The notes beneath the pieces are model-generated. The model was not told where the DNA came from, did not search any database, and worked only from the letters and a program-made list of their open reading frames with translations. This document shows positions 46,040 through 57,921 of a stretch of DNA of 64,000 bases, piece by piece. Source of the stretch: Mortierella sp. BCC40632. Taxonomy: Eukaryota; Mortierellomycota; Mortierellomycetes; Mortierellales; Mortierellaceae. The stretch spans positions 2,362,001-2,426,000 of the forward strand of contig WAEK01000006.1 in NCBI GenBank assembly GCA_011634665.1, given 5' to 3'. Position 1 is the stretch's first letter; each line of letters starts with the position of its first letter. The translations under genes were made by a program, and so were the position numbers.

Positions 46040-47499
46040 CTTTTCAAAAACTAACAGAGTGGCCCTGGTTAAAGAGAAGAACACATACTACAATAGACCC
46101 AACAAACATGCGACTCTCTCCTGCAAAAAACTCTATCGTGGTGATGGCCATCATACTCCCAGATTACATGGTGACTTTGTCAGACCTTTTAGATCACAAT
46201 ATCCTGCTAGTGATAAGAGAGACAGATGAGGTGCATATCTGCAGTTGGTAGATAAGGCATCTTTACTCCCATTAATGGCTAGTATAAGTACAAGGCCTTG
46301 CTGAGAGACTTGCTCTATCTCACTGAATCTATCTTTCTTACCAGTTTACTCTCCTTGTTTTTATGTCCTTCCAAGTTGAAAGGCAATGTCCTCATGAGTC
46401 AGTAATAAAACCGCCATTACACTACCCTCACAAATATACCAGGAACACAATTAATGAATGAGATGCTGGCACTTATTGCGATGGGGCGTTTCCTTGGTAA
46501 GAGTGCGGGCAATCCAGGTGGAACGAGCCCAAGATGACAATAACGGGAAAATAGTGGAATTAGAGGTTCTCGAACTGGGCGACTTAAGTAAGAGTAGGAA
46601 ATGGAGCGCGGCTGCTTCATTGTGGCCATATCGGAATTTATCACTGCAATTAGAGTAATAATAGCATTTTCAATAACGAGTACAGGAACGACTCGAGCCT
46701 CGAGAGTAGGGTGAGCTAGAGTTACCACACGAAGGACTGACACAACAAAAAGTAGCATCAGGAACAGAGGGAACAGCATCAAGACCTTTTCCGAGACCTG
46801 CCTACACGCCGCAAACGTCGGCGGCCGAGAAGTGACCACTCGTTGAGGTTAAAAATGGTGCATGTTAGATTTGCCTTAGGAACAAGAATTTTCATCAATG
46901 TTAGGCACACCGATCCTAGCCATTTACTCCATTGATGCAGATGCACTGAGTGAAACGGGTGTCAATGAAAAAGACCACCACACAAAAGATTGTCTGAAGC
47001 GTTGAAAGACTACAGGCACCTCGGTGGGAGAGATGTGTGCAAAAAAGGCAATTGGTCATGCATCTTTCCTCCCTTTTCTTTCTTTCTTTCTTTCTTTCTT
47101 TCTTTTTGTCAAGCTCAAAATGGTGGATGATAAGACCGGTTCCCTTTGTTTTATGTTACATGTCGGCTCGCATGATAAATCTTTCTGGGTACCATACAAG
47201 ATTGAAGTCATACTCAAAGATAACTAAAGTCGACTGAAGTCAGTGTAAAAGCGAAAGGGTTGCTTTCAAGAAAGCTTGAGTAAGCATGTCACTACCAAAA
47301 GAGTAAGTGCATTCGCTGGCACTTCCATGGAGGTACTGTAGTTGGCAATAGTGACTAATGGCCATGCCACCATGTATTGGATACAAAGTGCTGTGTTGCG
47401 TGTGTCAATGACTCCGTACTGCTCTACCACTGTATAAATCCCTTCAAAAAACATCATCGCCCAACAAGAGACCTTTACCTTGCAATTTGGTTCACCACA
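46040..47499 (-). pseudogene. probable decayed copy of the K+ channel (membrane part)
   Basis: Minus-strand segments resemble the neighbour channel in the same order but with breaks. About 47499-47279 reads TNVVNQIAR, then FFEGIYTVVEQYGVIDTRN and VAWPLVTIANYS, compared with LNVVNVVVDAIF..LYLVEAC and VLVAIATYNF of the intact S1-S2. At 46839-46417 the sequence is hydrophobic with REPLIPLFSRYCHLG where S4 has QLYVPYFLQS. Near 46220-46120 a pore-like LSLITSRIL is followed by a stop and shifted frame, then MMAITTIEFFAG, where the intact gene has LITMSTIGYGD. The selectivity filter itself is destroyed. Similarity is weak per segment; the order and spacing carry the case. Confidence 0.45.
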
Positions 47500-47756
47500 T
47501 TAGTCCATACCGCTCTTCTTTAGGCTACTTACACCTATGCTAAATAGCCATTTTTATTCCATTCTTTATTGAAGGGAGCTACTTACAGCCTATATGCAAC
47601 TCGTTGTCTTCTCTACCCATCATTATTTTGAGTATCCCTGGTGTGGCGAAGCTCGAAATATCACGTGTTTCAGCCTGCAGTTTGCCCATTGCCATTGACA
47701 GCCTTTCTGTCTTACTCCTCTGTCATTCTGTCTGTTCATTCCAGCAACTGTTCACC

Positions 47757-50094
47757 ATGGAGTCGATCGACACCCTCAAGGAATCTCTTCAATCAAATCC
47801 ACAGCAGTATGACCAGCACATTAAGCTGATCTCTTTGTTAAAGGAGGACCTCCTTCTCGAAGATCTACGCGCCGCGCGTGAGGCCATGAATGCCGTCTAC
47901 CCTCTCTCGGAAGGCAAGCTTTTTGCTCCACCGCTTTTTTTTTCTTAGCATAGGACCAACTAGAAAGGAAAAGAGGGTACCGAAGGCTCATTTCGATTGT
48001 CCCTAACGACGGTTTTCCTTTTTTTGTTTTACACGATCTCAATAGATCTTTGGATAGACTGGATCAAGGACGAACAAAGCATGGCAACCTCTGAGGAAGA
48101 AACAAAGCATGTCCTGTCGCTCTACAAACGTGCCGTCTCCGATTATCTTTGTAAGAGTGATCCCAAATTTGATCCGTAGGATCACCTTCATGAGCATGTT
48201 CTCTAGGGATCATGACCTTTTGCTTGGCACTGCTACAATGTTGCTCGTCCTTTTTAACGAATTGCCTCCAAAAGCTATCCCCCTGTGGAAGTCCTATCTA
48301 GAATATGCAATCGATGAATACAACGACTCGGCTGATCTCGATGAGGACGAGCGCACTATTGACGATTCTTTGCTGGAGAGGATATTCCAGGATTCCGAGA
48401 AGCATACCTCCCACCACGTATCAGAGAGCCATAAAATTTGGAATATTCGACTCGAATTTACACTACAACAGCTATCCAAGCAGGCAAGTCACTTCATTTT
48501 ACTCGGCTCCGTTCTGGATACTTTTCTTTGCTTGGGAGGATCAGAGGCTGGAAACTTTCAATTCGAAAATTGAGGCTGACTACTTCGTTTTTTCACTGCT
48601 TGATCTGTGACTTTTCTTCTGTTCTCGGAACTCTTCTTGTTCATGGTTGAACCATTGTGTATTCGTGTATATAGGATCCACCACCGTAAGTGAAAAACCT
48701 ACCCAACAAATAGTCTCAAAGTAAGAAAACATGTTAGCAATGGAATTGTGTATTAACGCGTCGCTTTCACTATCTAGCAAGGATAAGATTGACTCTGCAC
48801 ACAAAATGATTCTGGATCGACTTAAAGTGCCCCATGTCCAACTGGATGAAACCTTCTCAAGACTTTCCTCACTTATCTCGAGTTGGTTTCCAGAAAGCTA
48901 CGAGGAAAAGATGGTGGAGGCAAACAAGCTCGTATCTAACAGCAGGAACATCTTGTCAGGAATTGAGAAGTTTGAGCAAGACCTAGTATGTTTCCTTGTG
49001 GCCATACCCTCACAGAGCGATGACTGGGAGTGATGTTTGAACTTGGATATTATGCACTAGAGCCATTATTATTTAGCCTCTAACTTAAGCTTTCTTGACC
49101 GCACTATTCGATTAGATCACAACAGGAAACAGCTTTGAGACGTTTAATGACTACCTTGAGGAGGAGCAGAAACGACACCGATTTTCTTTTCCGCGAGTCA
49201 GGACACTCTATGAGCGGGCACTTACAAAACATTGCCTAGTCCCATCTCTCTGGAACGACTACCTTTCTTTTCTCATGTCAACGGTACTGTATACTCTTGG
49301 ATAAGTCTTCAGTCTGATTAAAAGGACAGCAGTAGCACTATGACTACGACCTGGCCAAGAGTGGCCAAGAATAGGGCTTGCCCCAAATATTAACTCCTTT
49401 AGCTCCTCTTGGTTGACCACCCTAAACAGAATCTCAAAGCAAAGGACTGCGAGCTGAACCCAAGAGAGATCCAGAAGGCTGCTGAGAGGGCGGTGCGAAA
49501 TTGTCCTTGGGGTGGAGACCTCTGGGAATCATACCTTGTTATATTGGTAGGCAGACTGGTCCAATGGTGGAGTTTGAAGATGGGGCAGTTCGTTGTTCAC
49601 ACACTCTTTATTAACGATAGTATCATTGACAACACTAGGATGCTTACTCTATGCCTGCGGAGGAAATTCATGGTACGAAAGATATATATATATTCGCCTA
49701 TTCATTAATCGAAGAAGACTCCTTTCCTTGTCCTAACCATCCTTCGTTACTCGCGTGTAGCTGTATATGAGAGAGCAATGAAAGAACCCAACCTTACCAC
49801 TAATGCTCAGGAACTGGCAAAAGTTGTACTGGCCTACTGTACATACTGCAGCAGGGGTCTGACCGATAGTCAAGGTACAGAGACAATGACTTATGAGTAT
49901 GATATTTAATTCTTTTTTGTGTCTTTCAACTGACTTGTTCTTCATTTAAATTTTCTCCTTGCAGAGAGCAAAGATAGGATTCGTAATGAGTTCGATCGTG
50001 CAAAGAACTACCTTGCGGCTGGTAAGATCTCGATCTACGTCTTGTATACAGTCACCTTGTTTTCTCCATGGTCTAACTTCCGAGTTCTCTGTAA

Positions 50095-50173
<79 letters not shown>

Positions 50174-52842
50174 GCCTGTGTTAGCTGGGGGAGACCCGTT
50201 TTATAGACTTGAGAAGCTCTGGATTGAGCTTGATCTCAAGAAGCACATCAGCACTAGCGACTCGAAGCAAATTGTGCGTAAAACATGGGAAGATATCATA
50301 CGCGCTCTACAATCCTCGGCGGATGCATGGATTGAGTATGTCCAGGCCGAGCGAAAGATTGGTAACGATGCGGGTGCGCGCAAGATCTTTTCTCGAGCCT
50401 GTGGGAAAGCCAAGGATCTGGATTGGCCTGAAAAAGTATTTGAGGCCTGGCTATCATTTGAGCGGGAAGTTGGAACTGGAACAGAATACAAGGAAGCTCT
50501 GGTCCGGACGCGTCAAGCAATGAAGACTGTCCAGTATGAGAGAGCCAAGGTAAGCGCCAGCAATCGTGTGTATTGGTAAGACCGCGCTTCCATTACCTAA
50601 TTTTGTTATTAATAAGGAACATTATCTTTGATTTTGTTTTGGCCATGGAATTTATAGCTAGCTCAAGGACTAGGAGAAACTGCTACTTTCGTCTCATCTA
50701 CTGATTATCTAACTGCTGAGGTTTCGCAACCAGTGGTGGCAACAATTGAGGTCCAGGTAAATAAGCCGTTTCGTATTGAGCAGAAGTGGCGGATCCGTGG
50801 AGAAGCTGTCTCTGTTAATACTTAGCGCCTCCTATCTCTTTTTATGAATCTGAACACTATTTAGGATGTTGAAAAGAAACGGAAGGGGTCATTCGGTGGA
50901 GAAGAAGATGGTCATGTAACAAAAATGACAAAGGTCGACAAAGAAGACTCTCTCGAGAGCGCCGCTCCTGAGGATCCAGAGCAGAACAAACAGTAGGTCT
51001 TCCTGGCATAGTCCAAGCCTGTTGTTGGCTGACTACACATCGAAACCATGGCCAAAATATGATCCTCGGTGATACAATCGTCTTTTCCTCCAGAGCCCAA
51101 GCTAACGTGATGTTCGTTTCGGCCTTTAGGACTATGAAGTCATCATCACCACCGCCAAAGCCATTAGACATTAGTGCTGGACGACACGAAGATACATGTT
51201 TTGTCTCTAACTTCCCGCCATCGTTTGCGGAAAAGGCTATGCGTGAGCTCTTTCAAGAGGTAGCGTCGGTCATATCAGAGATGAAAAAAAAAAAAAAAAA
51301 AAAAAAAGCTGCTATAGAAGCTGGATGTGAAGATGTATCTGCAAAATACGAGTCTAGAGAGCCGTAACAAGATACTGACTATGTCATGCTATTTGCTCAA
51401 TTTAGTATGGAACGATCCTTAGAGTATCCATTCCCCGCAGGAACGCAGGAAAAGCCGGCTTTGCCTATGTCCAGTTTTCATCACCGGTAAGCTGGTACAT
51501 ATTAATTGCTTTTCTTTTTATAAGACCTTGAGCACCTGTTAAATATAAATTGATTGCTTGGATGACTTTTAGGAAGAGGCGACGGCAGCACTCGTGTTGA
51601 ACGGTAGAGACGTCGGCGAACGGAGAGGACTAGTCGTCAAGATATCAGATACCAGCAAACAGGGACGAGCTTCTGAGTCCAAACCACCGTAAGATATTTT
51701 TATATGTAGTTTTTCCGTTGTTGTAGTCCTCTATTATCAATCGATGACTGAAAGCCTGGAATGGCATCTAATCCTTTCGTACATACACGTCTTTAGGCTA
51801 CCTACAGTCAGTCGACATGAACTCAAGATCACTGGGCTTGACAACGATGTGAAGCAGGAAGATTTGTGGAAGCTTATTGCCTTGGTATGATCAGTGAGCG
51901 GTGGTGCCAGATTTCATATGATGCTTCCCCTCTCCTCCTATAAATGACTAAGGTGGACTGCCACGGAATACTAATCCTCGATTTGTTCACGGGAATTAGT
52001 ATGCTGAACCAGAGGATGTTTTTATTGTTCGAAATCCCAAGACTCACGGTAATCCGTGGGCTGGAGCCAAGTTTGCTTCAGAGGTAGGCCGTGTAGAGGA
52101 ATTGATATGAATCGCCTTCCGCTATGTTGATCCTGTTTGTTCCGCATTTCCTAAAGGTGCATCGCTGGTGCTTTCGTGCGTGTGCATGTGAATACGTAGG
52201 AATCAGCAACAGCCGCTCTGGCCTTGAACGGAACTACTTTCCATGGCAAGCCTCTCGAGGTAACACGAAGGGAATTCTTTGGAGGCGTACATGGCCATGG
52301 CGAAAATCAGGGGCATGGACGTTCACAAGCACGCAAACGCCCAAAGAAAGGAAAAGGACAGGATGATGTCTCAGCGAGCAGGTAATCATTTTTTTTCCTT
52401 CTGCTCTGTTTGTTGGCGCTGTTTAGTACTGAGCAATTTTTAAAAAGTTGGTACAAGGAACTTGAAAAGTGTTCTCATCTTTCTCTTTCTAAACTACTGT
52501 GGCACCATTAGAACAACGACGTCAAATCAGCCAAAACATGTCTCGGCAACACCAGCACCGGCAGTTAAATCAGCCACGGCCTTCTTTCCTCGGTCACTTG
52601 GCACAAGCCATCGGTCGGTTGTCCCCCGAAAGGCCTTTTCACCCGCTTCAGGAATATCGGCTGCGGGCCTTCAGTCCAAGCCAACAATAGGAAGCTCCGC
52701 CGCTATTACAGAGTCGAGCAATGAGAAAGGAGCAGAAGGTGTTAGTGACAGGAATGTAGATTCGACACCAAAGGTACCCAAGTCGAATGCGGACTTTCGT
52801 GCCATGTTTCTGGGAGGTAAACCGAAAGCTGAGCAGTCTTGA
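47757..52842 (+). CDS. SART3: SART3/Prp24 U4/U6 snRNP recycling factor
   Basis: Nuclear factor that re-anneals U4 and U6 snRNAs after splicing. Twenty exons give 936 aa (human SART3 is 963): 47757-47913, 48046-48150, 48275-48483, 48675-48685, 48778-48985, 49116-49283, 49403-49546, 49639-49672, 49761-49874, 49965-50021, 50185-50549, 50658-50756, 50865-50992, 51130-51259, 51406-51486, 51573-51688, 51797-51884, 52000-52083, 52200-52381, 52512-52842; phases agree throughout. HAT repeats fill residues 1-550 (PLSEDLWIDWIKDE, WNDYLSFLMST, AWIEYVQAERKIG). A Lys/Glu linker leads to RRM1 (CFVSNFPPSFAEKAMRELF) and RRM2 (HELKITGLDNDV). The end SNADFRAMFL (918-927) is the LSm-interaction motif of the family. 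Introns 1 and 3 use GC donors, and exon 4 is 11 nt. Confidence 0.95.
50101..50168 (+). repeat. (CT)n microsatellite forming an intronic pyrimidine tract
   Basis: About 34 CT units in SART3 intron 10, ending 16 nt before the TTAG acceptor at 50184. Confidence 0.95.
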
Positions 52843-54087
52843 AGAGCCTGCAAGTACTTGCTTCTTTTCCAATAAAGGGACCAGCTTTTTGGTCTGGTTT
52901 TTATTTTTTTTGGGATCTCGCACTAGTCACAGCTGGGCACGCGTCCATTTCCTTCATAACTAGGAACGGATAAATGATTAGAACAACAACTAATCCACAA
53001 AGACACAAAATATAAGCATGGAGATCTGCTTGCATTAATGATAAGACAGAGCTTTTTTCCCTGGACTAGCTACAACTCCTCTGGCTCCACTAACCCAACG
53101 TCCATGGGTGTTCATCTCTTTCTCCACGCGCTGTTCCTTTGTTGTGGGCTGTACTACTGGGCCAAAGTAGACCAACGGCTATTCCTCCCTCCACTTTACG
53201 TACTCTAAACAAACACAACGGTCGCTAACCACTAAACCCACAGATCCCCCCTTCTGCTGTGTGTAGAAGACTCTCTTCTTTGTCTGCTTTAGGAATCGAC
53301 AGTGGAAAGAGAGCCGAGAAAAAATCAGGCCACTTTGTCTGGAGCCAATGAGCGCTCTGTGGAACATCTGTCTTAAGGAATGTGGGTGGTTTAAACCTGT
53401 GGCCGTTTTTTTTTTATTCGGATGGTTGGAAGAGGGCTCTCGTGTCGCTTAGCCTGCAGTAGCCCGCAGCTGATGGTTACCCTAGCCCCCCTTCACCCCT
53501 CTCCTCAAATCTATCAGACTGGGTTGTGCGCGTCCTGGGTCTCACAATTTGTCTGGTTGTCCCTCAGAGAGTTGGGAAAGCTTAGCGAACACACTACGAA
53601 GTATGTTGTCACTTGCTAGCAAAAAAAAATCATTGCTGCACTCTGGGTCCATTACGTGAATTCTCATCATTTTTTTTCTCTCTCTCTCTAGTAGTGTCTA
53701 AGGTATTGGATGGCGACATATTACTTCATCTCTCTGTTAGAGTAATCGTTAGGTCATCCCTATTTTCCTTTCTCTCATCTCTCTCTATCAATACACAACC
53801 GATCGCACTATTCCTCTTCAAGGAAAGGGAGAGAGAGAGAGAAAGAGGGAGAGAGAAAAGGCAGGAGTGGTGCACAGAGAATATAGGTCATGGTAACAGG
53901 TTTCTGCCTGTTGGGTTTCTTTTAGCCTCATGCGGGGTTAAAGTCTAAATTCTCTTGCTAAAATGAAAATCAGGCACGAAACGAGAGAGGTCCGACGGAT
54001 GGTCCATCCGGGCCCATGCGAAGTTGTAAAAAAAAAAAAAAAAAAAAAGCTCCCCATCCCAACATCAACCACTCCATATCAGAGAGA

Positions 54088-54118
<31 letters not shown>

Positions 54119-54655
54119 GACTCAAGGACGAACAAGGACAGAGGATCCACAGCTCGGAACGAAGAGTATCAGGATCTGCTCTTATCCCGGCAAAGGAGAG
54201 ATGCCATCCATGTGGCCCTGATGAACCATCTTTTGCTCAATGCTGCAAGAGAGCTTGTGTCGGTGCACGCTGCTTCGTTTTTTGCTCATACTGCTCGTTT
54301 CCCATGCGTTTGATGCCCTTTTGCACGAGCCGGAGTTGAAGCAAACAGTATCCAAGGCCTGAGCTGAGCAGGTCAAGGTCAACGGGTCTACAATCGTGAT
54401 TGGTACTTGGGTTCCAAAGGATGGAAGGAGCAGCAAGTACCCTAATCGACCGAGTGCAGCTTGGGACAAGACTGCATCTGACCCTTGGAGAAGACCCTAT
54501 TTCTATTTCCACTGGGTGCATTTACAGCTCTATCCTTCCCTTGTCTCCCCCTTCCCCTTTCTTGGTCGCTATTTCTGGGATCTCTCTTCAGGAATAGGGC
54601 TTTACTGGTTGGTCAGTCCTTCCCGTTTGATACCCTACCCATCTCTCGCTTGCTT
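52843..54655. other. gene-free stretch
   Basis: The 3' flank of SART3, then sequence with CT/GA patches (53675-53690, 53825-53860), an A run (54028-54048) and a T run (54091-54118) facing each other 43 bp apart, and only short open frames. No gene recognised. Confidence 0.5.
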
Positions 54656-54994
54656 TCAGGGGAGAGGAGGAAGGGCATGATCCAAAAATAAGACAGCCAC
54701 TGCAGCAGCAGCAGCAGCAACCTTGTTCAAACTAAAAAATAGTCCAAGTCCTCCGATCAACTGTCCAACGCTACGGAGAGAGTATGGGTAGCATGCAGTG
54801 GAAAGGATAAACAAAAAATGGGTAATACAAGAGGTAATGCAATATGCACTTTCTAATTGTACGCTGACAAGGAACGACAGCCTTCCCACCAAGGATGTTG
54901 AAAGAAGAGGATGCGATAGTGGACTCGACTGTTGAATGTGACCGTAAGCGATTACCGCTGTGAGGAGGATTAGGCCAGTAAGAGTGTCAGTCAT
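54656..54994 (-). CDS. possible small multi-TM protein (112 aa)
   Basis: Single open frame starting MTDTLTGLILLTAVIAYGHI and ending FLDHALPPLP. Four hydrophobic segments are visible (about 6-18, 40-60, 62-78 and 84-105), the last with an Ala9 run encoded by a GCT/GCA repeat. The composition and the reasonable ATG make it plausible, but I recognise no family, and the gene could also be chance. It faces the GPI-protein gene head to head, 465 bp away. Confidence 0.35.
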   Translation of the reverse strand: MTDTLTGLILLTAVIAYGHIQQSSPLSHPLLSTSLVGRLSFLVSVQLESAYCITSCITHFLFILSTACYPYSLRSVGQLIGGLGLFFSLNKVAAAAAAVAVLFLDHALPPLP

Positions 54995-55356
54995 TCAAAG
55001 AGTTAAAGAAGGGCAAGTTGCATCGTGGGTTAGTGGGTTAGTGGGTGCATGAGCATTTTACGTTCGATTGGTTCAGCAATGGCAGCGCGTGCTGCGGGCA
55101 AAAGGATGGAAGGAGTAGAACCAAGAAGAGGGGAGCAAGAAGGATGGAGATGCAGCTGCAGGGCTCTCACCTCTCTATCTCTTTCTCGCTCTCTTTCTGT
55201 CCTGCCCACTACTGGAGACAGAGACGGCTCGGTCCGTGGAGCATCGATACACTGAGGAAACACAGAAGCGAGGGAAAGACGAGAGCTGCGTGCACATGTG
55301 TCTCTGTCCTTTTCCGGGCAACTCCATACTTGAGAGAAAAGCACCTGAGAGTCTCT

Positions 55357-55364
55357 TATAAAAG
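55357..55364 (+). promoter_or_regulatory. TATA box of the GPI-protein gene
   Basis: TATAAAAG about 100 bp upstream of the ATG at 55460, followed by a C-rich leader typical of strongly expressed fungal genes. Confidence 0.75.
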
Positions 55365-55459
55365 CCGCCAACTGTCCCGCTCAGTTCTCTTTTCTTCACT
55401 CCAGACTTTCCTCTCTCACTCACCAAAGCCCCACCAACACCAACACCAACACATTCACT

Positions 55460-56008
55460 ATGCAGTTCAAGATCCTTGCCCTCGCCGCCCTCGCTGCTGC
55501 CGCCGTCAGCGCTCAGGATTTCGAAGTCAACGAGTGCATGACCTGTGTCTTTGGTTCCGTCGAGAAGGACACCGTTTGCGCTGGTCTCCCCAAGGAGAAG
55601 CTCGACTCCATCAAGGGCGCTCTCCAGCCCGGCAAGATTGATGCCAACCCTCTTATTGCTGGTTCCAAGGATGAGCAGATCAAGTCCTGTCTCTGCAGCT
55701 GGTCCGGCGCCGCTTTCTCTGGCGCTGGTGCCACCGCCTCGTGCACCACTGCTGCTGGTGCCACCCCCGCTGTCTGCAATACCACCCAGGTTGCTGAGGG
55801 CAAGCAGAAGTTGGGCTTCATGGCTGTTGCCTTCAAGTGCGGCGCCGCCGGCAACAACACCAACGGAAACAGCACCAACGGCAACAACACCAAGCCCTCG
55901 GGCACCGGTACCCCTGGTCCCGCCCCCACTGGTGCTGCCTCGTCGATGAGCGTCTCCTACGTTCTCGGTGTCGCTGCTCTCGGTGCCGCTGCTTTCTTGG
56001 GCTTGTAA
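55460..56008 (+). CDS. secreted eight-cysteine GPI-anchored protein
   Basis: A 182-aa intronless cell-surface protein. The signal peptide is MQFKILALAALAAAAVSA, with cleavage before Gln. The mature part has eight cysteines (ECMTC, VCAG, SCLC, ASC, VCN, KCG), possibly four disulfides. The number recalls CFEM domains but the spacing is not clearly CFEM. A Gly/Asn/Thr stretch follows with three N-glycosylation sequons (NNT, NST, NNT), then a Pro/Gly linker and a hydrophobic C-terminus VSYVLGVAALGAAAFLGL after small residues, as for a GPI signal. Codons are strongly C-ending compared with neighbours, and there is a good TATA box, so expression is probably high. Homologous short repeats of this type are common in fungal wall proteins; the function is unknown. 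Confidence 0.85.
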   Translation: MQFKILALAALAAAAVSAQDFEVNECMTCVFGSVEKDTVCAGLPKEKLDSIKGALQPGKIDANPLIAGSKDEQIKSCLCSWSGAAFSGAGATASCTTAAGATPAVCNTTQVAEGKQKLGFMAVAFKCGAAGNNTNGNSTNGNNTKPSGTGTPGPAPTGAASSMSVSYVLGVAALGAAAFLGL

Positions 56009-56845
56009 AAAAAGATCGAGAGAACAACCAAAGCATTCCTCGGGAAGCCATACTTTCGAGTCTGCAATAGTAGATCTCCTTCCCAGGCATCTTCTCCATT
56101 CTATTTAGCTAATACTCATCATTACCCTCAACCCCTCCATCCTGTAATCTAATATCTAATAATTAAACACAAGCGCTTGTAAGAAACAACCTGTTCGGGG
56201 CTTTTCTGGGGACCATCCATCACGGGCAAAAGTGTATGGAGATGAATACGTATGTAGTAGTCTTTTGAGAGTGTTCCCTCCTTTTTTTTTTTTTTTTTTT
56301 CCCTCTTTCCAGTCGTTGGACTCTTGAGCGGTGAGTTAAATCGAGGACAGGCAAGAAGAGAAAGGGAGTAGACCCTGAGAGCCTCTCTTTCCAACTCTAG
56401 CTGGAAGGATGGGTTAGAATCCAAACCTTTCCCGCCTTTTGGGATCTGACGGAAGCGTGGAGAAGAGATAGAGTGGGAAGAGGAGAGTGGTTGGCTCCCC
56501 TTCCATTTTAGTTGGTTGCCTGGTCCTGATTGACTCTGCTGCAGACAGCCAGAACGTTGGTATTGACATTGACATCAGAATTAGCATTGGCATGCGGTGG
56601 TTATTGGGATGTCGTACGTAGATTCGAGTGGCAAATAAACGTACGGCAAATCCCTTTTCCCTGGTCGTGGATTGTAGGACAGCATATGAGGGCCCCATGT
56701 GAATAAAGATATTGCATTGTGCACAGGTCCTGCAGATTGAGTGATTCCCAGGCATTTTACGACGAGCATCCTTCTTCTCCTCCCCCTCCCCCCTTCCCCT
56801 CTCTACAGGATAATATTTTTGTTCAAAAAAAAAAAAAAAAAAAAA

Positions 56846-56846
<1 letters not shown>

Positions 56847-56882
<36 letters not shown>
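56847..56882. repeat. (CAGA)n tetranucleotide repeat
   Basis: Nine copies directly after a run of about 20 A. Confidence 0.95.
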
Positions 56883-57868
56883 ACAGCGTGCATGTTCCAC
56901 CATTTCCCAGAGCTTAGGCTGGTTTAGAGAAGGACGCCACTACACAATGGCAATGGCAGAGGAGAAAGAAAAGAAAGGTGAGGACGTGGGGGGATAAGAT
57001 GAGATGAGGGTTCTGGCCTCGTCCTTGTCAGGGGGACAACCAAAGGGTCCAGAACAACTTAGCCTTGCTGAGACCTGGTCAATGAAAAGTGACTGGGCTG
57101 TCACCTTCTTTTGCCACCCGTTTTTTTTTTTTTTTTTTTTTTTTACTTTTTTGCTCTCCTCTCCACAAACTAACGCGCCCACGCGTATCAGCTCTGAGTA
57201 CAGAGTCAGGGATACGTTGGGAAGGGACTCATGCAAACCCATATAAAGCTCACTGTCTCCAGCTTTTCACCCACGGCCCGCTGTCCAAGCAAAAGAGGAA
57301 GGAAAAAAAAAAAAGAGTGTGTTGTTCGGCGCCCCATGCACATGGTAAAAGAGGCCATGGCTGCAATGCGGTAAGGTTCTTTCTCTCTCTATCTCTCTAT
57401 CTCCCTCTCTCTCTCTCTCGTGACCCAGCCTTGGGGAGCCAGTGCGTAGGACATGCCTGCCTTCTTTGTTAGACTTTGATTTTTTTTTACCGGTTGGTTG
57501 TTTGGTTTGTGGAGAAGGAGAGAGAGCACCATGTGTACGAAGGGTGCATCATGCACGGCGATAACAGGCCAGGCGTCAGCATGATCGTGCTGACGCACGG
57601 AAATAACGCCTCTTTTTCCCATCCTCTTTCGTCTTCTTCTTCATCCTCTTTCCTTTCAACTTTCCCGACCGAGCTCATGAAGTCTTGGCCTCTTCTTTTT
57701 TTTTTTCCTCCTTCAAGCTGTTGGCGTGGTGGCTTGCACATCAGGTCTCCTGCAGACAGGACAGACAGGACCAAGTTGGAGAGGAAGACAATGCCCTGGC
57801 ATGACCCACGTGAGTAGGGCAGGCAGGATGCCTGGTGGTTCGCCCCGGACATTGGACAGGAAAAAAAA

Positions 57869-57876
<8 letters not shown>

Positions 57877-57916
<40 letters not shown>
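57877..57916. repeat. (GA)n microsatellite
   Basis: About 20 GA units in the leader region of the Ser-rich protein gene. Confidence 0.9.

Positions 57917-57921
<5 letters not shown>

Noticed and set aside
52254..52266. GTAACA donor inside SART3 exon 19
   Set aside because: Reading through to the GTAATC donor at 52382 keeps the frame and gives a Lys/Arg-rich segment expected before the C-terminus; no acceptor fits the earlier donor.
57236..57480. Gene start after the TATA-like ATATAAAG at about 57241
   Set aside because: No ATG-led frame of plausible composition or splicing follows; the next supported gene starts 1 kb downstream.
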